In this document: positions 30,022 to 32,721 of the stretch, one piece after another
Layout of the letters: each line of letters begins with the position of its first letter
Position numbering within the stretch: position 1 is the stretch's first letter
IMG/VR virus record: IMGVR_UViG_3300032288_004565
Location: 1-32,721 of that record
Length of the DNA stretch: 32,721 bases
Reading direction: 5' to 3' (one strand)
DNA from: a virus
Notes under the pieces: model-generated
What the model saw: the letters and a program-made list of their open reading frames with translations, nothing else
The model's database searches: none
Told to the model about the DNA's origin: nothing
Made by a program: the position numbers and the translations under genes

Positions 30022-30945
30022 ATGGCCAAGCGCTTCACCAATTCAGACAAGTGGCGACGCCCGGACTTCCGAAAACTGGAGCCCGAGCTCAAGCTGCTCT
30101 ACCTTTATATTTTTGAAAACTGCGAGCACACCGGCACGTGGGAGGAGGACATCGACATGGCCAACTTCCAAACCGGGCTAAACTTAAACCGCGACCAGGT
30201 CCGCCAAGCCTTGGATGGCCTGCTCATTATAACCAGCCACCGGGGCCGCGTCCGCTACTTTTTGCCCGACTTTATCGAGGACCAGTACGGCGAAACCTTC
30301 AACCACCACAACAAGGTCCACGCCAGCGTAGTGGATAAGCTCGAGCGCTTTGGCATCCTATACACTGAAGGCGAGCCTTTTACCTTTACGTGCGAAATCC
30401 TGCAAGGACTGCCGAAGACTGCCGAGGACTTCCGAAGTCTTCCGAAGTCTTCCGAAGACTGCCAAACCCCTCCGAGCTCCTGCCATGGAGCTAAGGAAAT
30501 AGAAAAAGAAAAGGAAAAGGAAATAGAAAAAGAAAATAATAAAAAGGAGTCGAAAAAAACGAAAAGCGAGCACCACCAGCTTGTCGACCGCTTCGCCACC
30601 TTTTGGTCCAGTGACATGGGCGTGCCCGGCGCCCCGCTAAACTTTTCCGCAGCCGACGGCGCCGCAGCCAAAAAGCTCCTGGCGTATCTTAGCGACCTGG
30701 AAGCGGTGAAGGAGGGCCGCAAGACACCCATGGAGGTGTGGGACTATATCCTGGACCACTGGCACCAGCTCGAGCCCTTCTACCAAAAGCAAATAAAGCT
30801 CCCGCAAATCGTTGGCAACATGCCCAACATCATAAGACAACTAAACCCAAAAAATAAGCCCCAACATGGAAAACAAAACCAACCCAGCGACATATCCCAG
30901 CTCGCTGACAACATTCGAAAAGCTCGAACTGCTACCGCTTCATGA
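30022..30945 (+). CDS. Replication initiator, winged-helix (lambda O-like position)
   Basis: This is a 307-residue protein. Residues 1-115 (TNSDKWRRPDFRKLEPELKL, NRDQVRQALDGLLI, RVRYFLPDFIEDQYG) resemble the N-terminal winged-helix domain of phage replication initiators in Bacteroidetes phages. A linker (about residues 130-185) carries a 10-residue repeat (LPKTAEDFRS / LPKSSEDCQT) and a Lys/Glu-rich repeat. Residues about 185-307 form a second helical domain that could contact host replication proteins. The linker DNA contains five 10-bp tandem repeats followed by an A-rich block: a candidate origin inside the gene, as in lambda O. Confidence 0.75.
   Translation: MAKRFTNSDKWRRPDFRKLEPELKLLYLYIFENCEHTGTWEEDIDMANFQTGLNLNRDQVRQALDGLLIITSHRGRVRYFLPDFIEDQYGETFNHHNKVHASVVDKLERFGILYTEGEPFTFTCEILQGLPKTAEDFRSLPKSSEDCQTPPSSCHGAKEIEKEKEKEIEKENNKKESKKTKSEHHQLVDRFATFWSSDMGVPGAPLNFSAADGAAAKKLLAYLSDLEAVKEGRKTPMEVWDYILDHWHQLEPFYQKQIKLPQIVGNMPNIIRQLNPKNKPQHGKQNQPSDISQLADNIRKARTATAS
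30411..30460. repeat. Five tandem 10-bp repeats, candidate origin iterons
   Basis: Units at 30411, 30421, 30431, 30441 and 30451: GCCGAAGACT, GCCGAGGACT, TCCGAAGTCT (twice), TCCGAAGACT. The 10-bp period does not follow codons, so it is kept at the DNA level. CTTC-C-GAAG dyads occur within the array. It lies inside the initiator gene. Confidence 0.8.
30493..30575. other. A-rich block beside the repeats, candidate unwinding element
   Basis: A purine-rich, A-dominated stretch containing an exact 20-bp direct repeat (30493-30512 and 30517-30536). It also encodes the Lys/Glu linker of the initiator, so protein composition explains part of it. Next to the iterons it would suit strand opening at an origin. 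Confidence 0.5.
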
Positions 30946-31669
30946 GATGCCTACACCGGCCAACCTCACGCTGGCCGTGGACATGGAGGCGCCAACGGTA
31001 AGGGACTGGCTAAACCAGGACCGCACCAAGGCGCTTATGGAAGTGGCCGCGGAGCTGGTGCTCTTTGCCGACGTCATAAACGTGAAGGACAACATAAACC
31101 CGGAAAAGGCCAAGCGCATGGCGGAGCTTTTCCTGGACATGCCCGAGACCCATGGCCTCAAGCTCCCGGAGCTGCGCATCTTTTTCCGCGACGCCTTCAA
31201 CTTCCGCTTCGGTCAGCTCTATGGTGGCTTTGGATGGAATGACCTGGCGGTGTGGTTTCGCCACTTCATGGAGGAGCGCATCCTGGTCAAGCGAACCAGG
31301 AGCAAGCCCCTGGAGCAGGAGCCCGAGCATGAAGAGCTCACACCCCAGGAGCAGCTCCAAGCCCTTCACAAGGTCCTGGACAACCTGGGCGAGGTGCCCA
31401 TCGTCTTCCCTTTCTCCAAGCTATTCGAGCTCATAAGGGCAAAAGACCCGGACCACTTCCGCAAGTGGTACCTGGAAGAGGCGCACCACATAATCGCGCG
31501 AGCCAAGGCCTTCGGAGTGCGCGAGAGCATGATGGCCCGGACCATAGGCGAGACCATGAAGGCCGAAACCTACAAGACCGAGGCCGCCATCGACCAGGAG
31601 GTCAAAACCGAGTACGTGCGCGACTACTGCAAACGATACCTAAACCAAAAAAAGCAAGCAAACCAATGA
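30866..31669 (+). CDS. DUF6633-like protein in the lambda P position
   Basis: This 267-residue, largely helical protein has a central pattern NINPEKAKRMAELFLDM, LKLPELRIFFRDAF, RFGQLYGGFGWNDLAVWFR and HFMEERI, which resembles DUF6633-type proteins of Bacteroidetes phages and mobile elements ('IN.eqi...A..I ... i...F...k.G.yG..Y...d...i..W...Y..eR'). No Walker motif is visible. It follows the initiator where lambda has the helicase loader P, so a role in loading host helicase is a reasonable guess. ATG 30866 gives an 80-base overlap with the initiator; ATG 30947, two bases after its stop, is an alternative. Confidence 0.6.
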   Translation: MENKTNPATYPSSLTTFEKLELLPLHEMPTPANLTLAVDMEAPTVRDWLNQDRTKALMEVAAELVLFADVINVKDNINPEKAKRMAELFLDMPETHGLKLPELRIFFRDAFNFRFGQLYGGFGWNDLAVWFRHFMEERILVKRTRSKPLEQEPEHEELTPQEQLQALHKVLDNLGEVPIVFPFSKLFELIRAKDPDHFRKWYLEEAHHIIARAKAFGVRESMMARTIGETMKAETYKTEAAIDQEVKTEYVRDYCKRYLNQKKQANQ

Positions 31670-31986
31670 CCAACGACAACAACTTCGACAACTTCAACAA
31701 AAGCATGAAGGTCTTCATGAACCACCGCCGCATGCTAAAGCGCAACTTGAAGGACGCCCTGGGCATAAGCTACGAGACCCTCGAGAAAAAGTTCCGCGAC
31801 CCGCGCCACTTCACCGGCTACGACCGTGAAATACTCAGCAACGTGCTGGACCTGCCCCTCGAAATCGTCGACGAGCTGGTCAACAACAAGCTGACCTACC
31901 AGGACGCCCTGGTGCTGACCCAGTACCTGCCCGAGCGCAACCTGGCGCGCATCATGACCACCAACGCGACCGAGTACAGTGCCTAA
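31666..31986 (+). CDS. Small HTH-like DNA-binding protein
   Basis: This 106-residue protein starts at ATG 31666, overlapping the previous stop as ATGA (a longer upstream extension of the frame is rejected). Residues about 25-65 (RNLKDALGISYETLEKKF, then YDREILSNVLDLPLEIVDEL) look like a Cro/XRE-type helix-turn-helix with the second helix as recognition helix. The C-terminus is helical. It could control early transcription or assist replication; with no integrase or divergent promoter there is little reason to call it a lysogeny repressor. Confidence 0.6.
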   Translation: MTNDNNFDNFNKSMKVFMNHRRMLKRNLKDALGISYETLEKKFRDPRHFTGYDREILSNVLDLPLEIVDELVNNKLTYQDALVLTQYLPERNLARIMTTNATEYSA

Positions 31987-32010
31987 GTAACCCCTAAACC
32001 TTAATAAATT

Positions 32011-32331
32011 ATGAACACCTTAAAACGTGAAAAAGTGGCCAGCACGGCCATAGTACCGGTCACCGGCATGGTGGCCTACCGATTGAATGACGAAGGAGAC
32101 GGCGAGCAGCGCCTGGACATCATAGCCCTACGCGTGACCGTCTACGAGAACGGCAGCACGGCATGGTACCCGGTGAGCGTGGAGCATATCGCAAGCGAGC
32201 ACATCCTGGACCTAAACACCATCGACGTCTATTGGGACTACATAACCTACAACGGCCATTATTATGGCCAGCACATGGAGCTATGGCAGAACCTAAGCCC
32301 CGAGAACCCCTTCCCGGACAAAGTAGTCTAA
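32011..32331 (+). CDS. Hypothetical protein (106 aa)
   Basis: This soluble, beta-rich protein (STAIVPVTGMVAYRL, LDIIALRVTVYENGS) has an aromatic C-terminal half containing YWDYITYNGHYYGQ. No domain is recognised. The leader ACCTTAATAAATT before ATG 32011 is AT-rich. It is part of the early operon that continues across the circle junction. Confidence 0.65.
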   Translation: MNTLKREKVASTAIVPVTGMVAYRLNDEGDGEQRLDIIALRVTVYENGSTAWYPVSVEHIASEHILDLNTIDVYWDYITYNGHYYGQHMELWQNLSPENPFPDKVV

Positions 32332-32333
32332 AC

Positions 32334-32603
32334 ATGGACCCACACTTCAACCGCAGCATGGACCTGGAGCTGCGCCTGGGCTTTGCAACCTTGGCGCGCG
32401 CCCAGGGCGTGCTGAAATCCAACCCGGCATGGTGCCGGCTTTGGGACCTGGGACTCGTCACCTGGATAACTATGAGCGAGTACCACATCCACGTGGACGA
32501 GGAAACCACCGAGCTGGCATGGCGCACCCTGGTGAGCCTTCGCCGGTCACTCCAGGAGGACAACATAATCTACACCATGACCGCCAAAATAAGCAACACA
32601 TGA
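32334..32603 (+). CDS. Hypothetical protein (89 aa)
   Basis: This 89-residue protein from ATG 32334 has the leader TAAAC. It is mainly helical and Trp-rich (five Trp), with Leu-rich helices at both ends. No family is recognised. Its stop overlaps the ATG at 32600 of the junction-spanning gene, so the two are translated in tandem on the circular genome. Confidence 0.65.
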   Translation: MDPHFNRSMDLELRLGFATLARAQGVLKSNPAWCRLWDLGLVTWITMSEYHIHVDEETTELAWRTLVSLRRSLQEDNIIYTMTAKISNT

Positions 32604-32721
32604 GAAGACAACCACCCAAACGCATAAACCTCACCGACCAGGACGGCAACGTCCTGCAGTGCCTGCACTCCAAGACCCGCGTGCACCTCTACCTAAAGCT
32701 GGCAGGCAAGACCTGGCGCCG
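32599..32721. repeat. Right copy of 123-bp direct terminal repeat
   Basis: Identical to 1-123. It contains the first 40 complete codons of the gene that runs from position 2 to 457, so the partial frame from ATG 32600 to the window end is the same gene seen again, not a truncated paralogue. Confidence 0.97.

Noticed and set aside
30411-30460. Tandem repeats considered as a CRISPR array
   Set aside because: Units are 10 bp and contiguous with no spacers, inside a coding gene; no cas genes.
31666-31986. HTH protein considered as a lysogeny repressor
   Set aside because: No integrase, no divergent promoter or opposing gene, and all genes run one way; early regulator or replication accessory fits better.
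1-32721. tRNA, rRNA or insertion sequence genes
   Set aside because: No cloverleaf-like gene, rRNA segment, transposase or terminal inverted repeat pair was recognised on reading both strands; a dedicated scan was not possible.

Overview
The window is a complete, or essentially complete, tailed-phage genome assembled as a circle. Its last 123 bases (32599-32721) repeat its first 123 bases exactly, so the unique length is 32,598 bp. All recognisable genes lie on the + strand and are tightly packed, often with ATGA-type stop/start overlaps. The tape measure protein, tail-completion genes and tail assembly chaperone indicate a long non-contractile tail (siphovirus-like). The host is most likely a member of the Bacteroidota: most starts follow A-rich leaders (TAAACC-ATG type) with no Shine-Dalgarno sequence, possible -7 boxes resemble TAnnTTTG, and many proteins look like families I associate with Bacteroidetes phages. 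No integrase, excisionase or clear repressor was seen, so a virulent lifestyle is the simplest reading.

Layout. 2-618: tail end of the early operon, closed by a terminator (623-659). 770-1044: a solitary, very AT-rich small gene between hairpins (moron-like). 1070-2624: small genes including an HNH endonuclease, closed by a terminator (2627-2651). 2692-4299: a small lipoprotein followed by accessory genes (ribbon-helix-helix protein, DUF3850/ASCH-like protein, PD-(D/E)XK nuclease). 4325-5907: small and large terminase. 6055-15033: tail genes (chaperone with a -1 frameshift signal, tail completion, two large tail proteins, tape measure). 15008-18355: HTH protein, ClpP-type prohead protease with scaffold domain, major capsid protein, probable tail tube protein, then a strong terminator (18380-18415). 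18431-20889: portal and connector. 20892-25566: beta-helix spike and tail fibre. 25584-27427: lysis cluster with a GH108 muramidase and four small membrane proteins. 27428-27547: tandem terminators, then a probable early promoter (27593-27623). 27654-31986: recombination and replication (RecT, PD-(D/E)XK exonuclease, winged-helix initiator with candidate origin iterons inside the gene, a gene in the lambda P position, an HTH protein). 32011 to the junction: small genes running into the first gene of the window.

How it may work together. The phage carries no DNA polymerase, primase or helicase. The initiator and its in-gene iterons probably recruit host replication proteins, and the RecT/exonuclease pair would support recombination and concatemer formation for terminase. 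Structural genes are arranged unusually: protease, capsid and portal come after the tape measure instead of directly after terminase. The most notable signals are a textbook -1 frameshift site in the tail chaperone, a five-unit 10-bp tandem repeat inside the initiator gene, the apparent absence of GATC and CTAG from the whole genome, and a phage-borne lipoprotein with its own upstream terminator.
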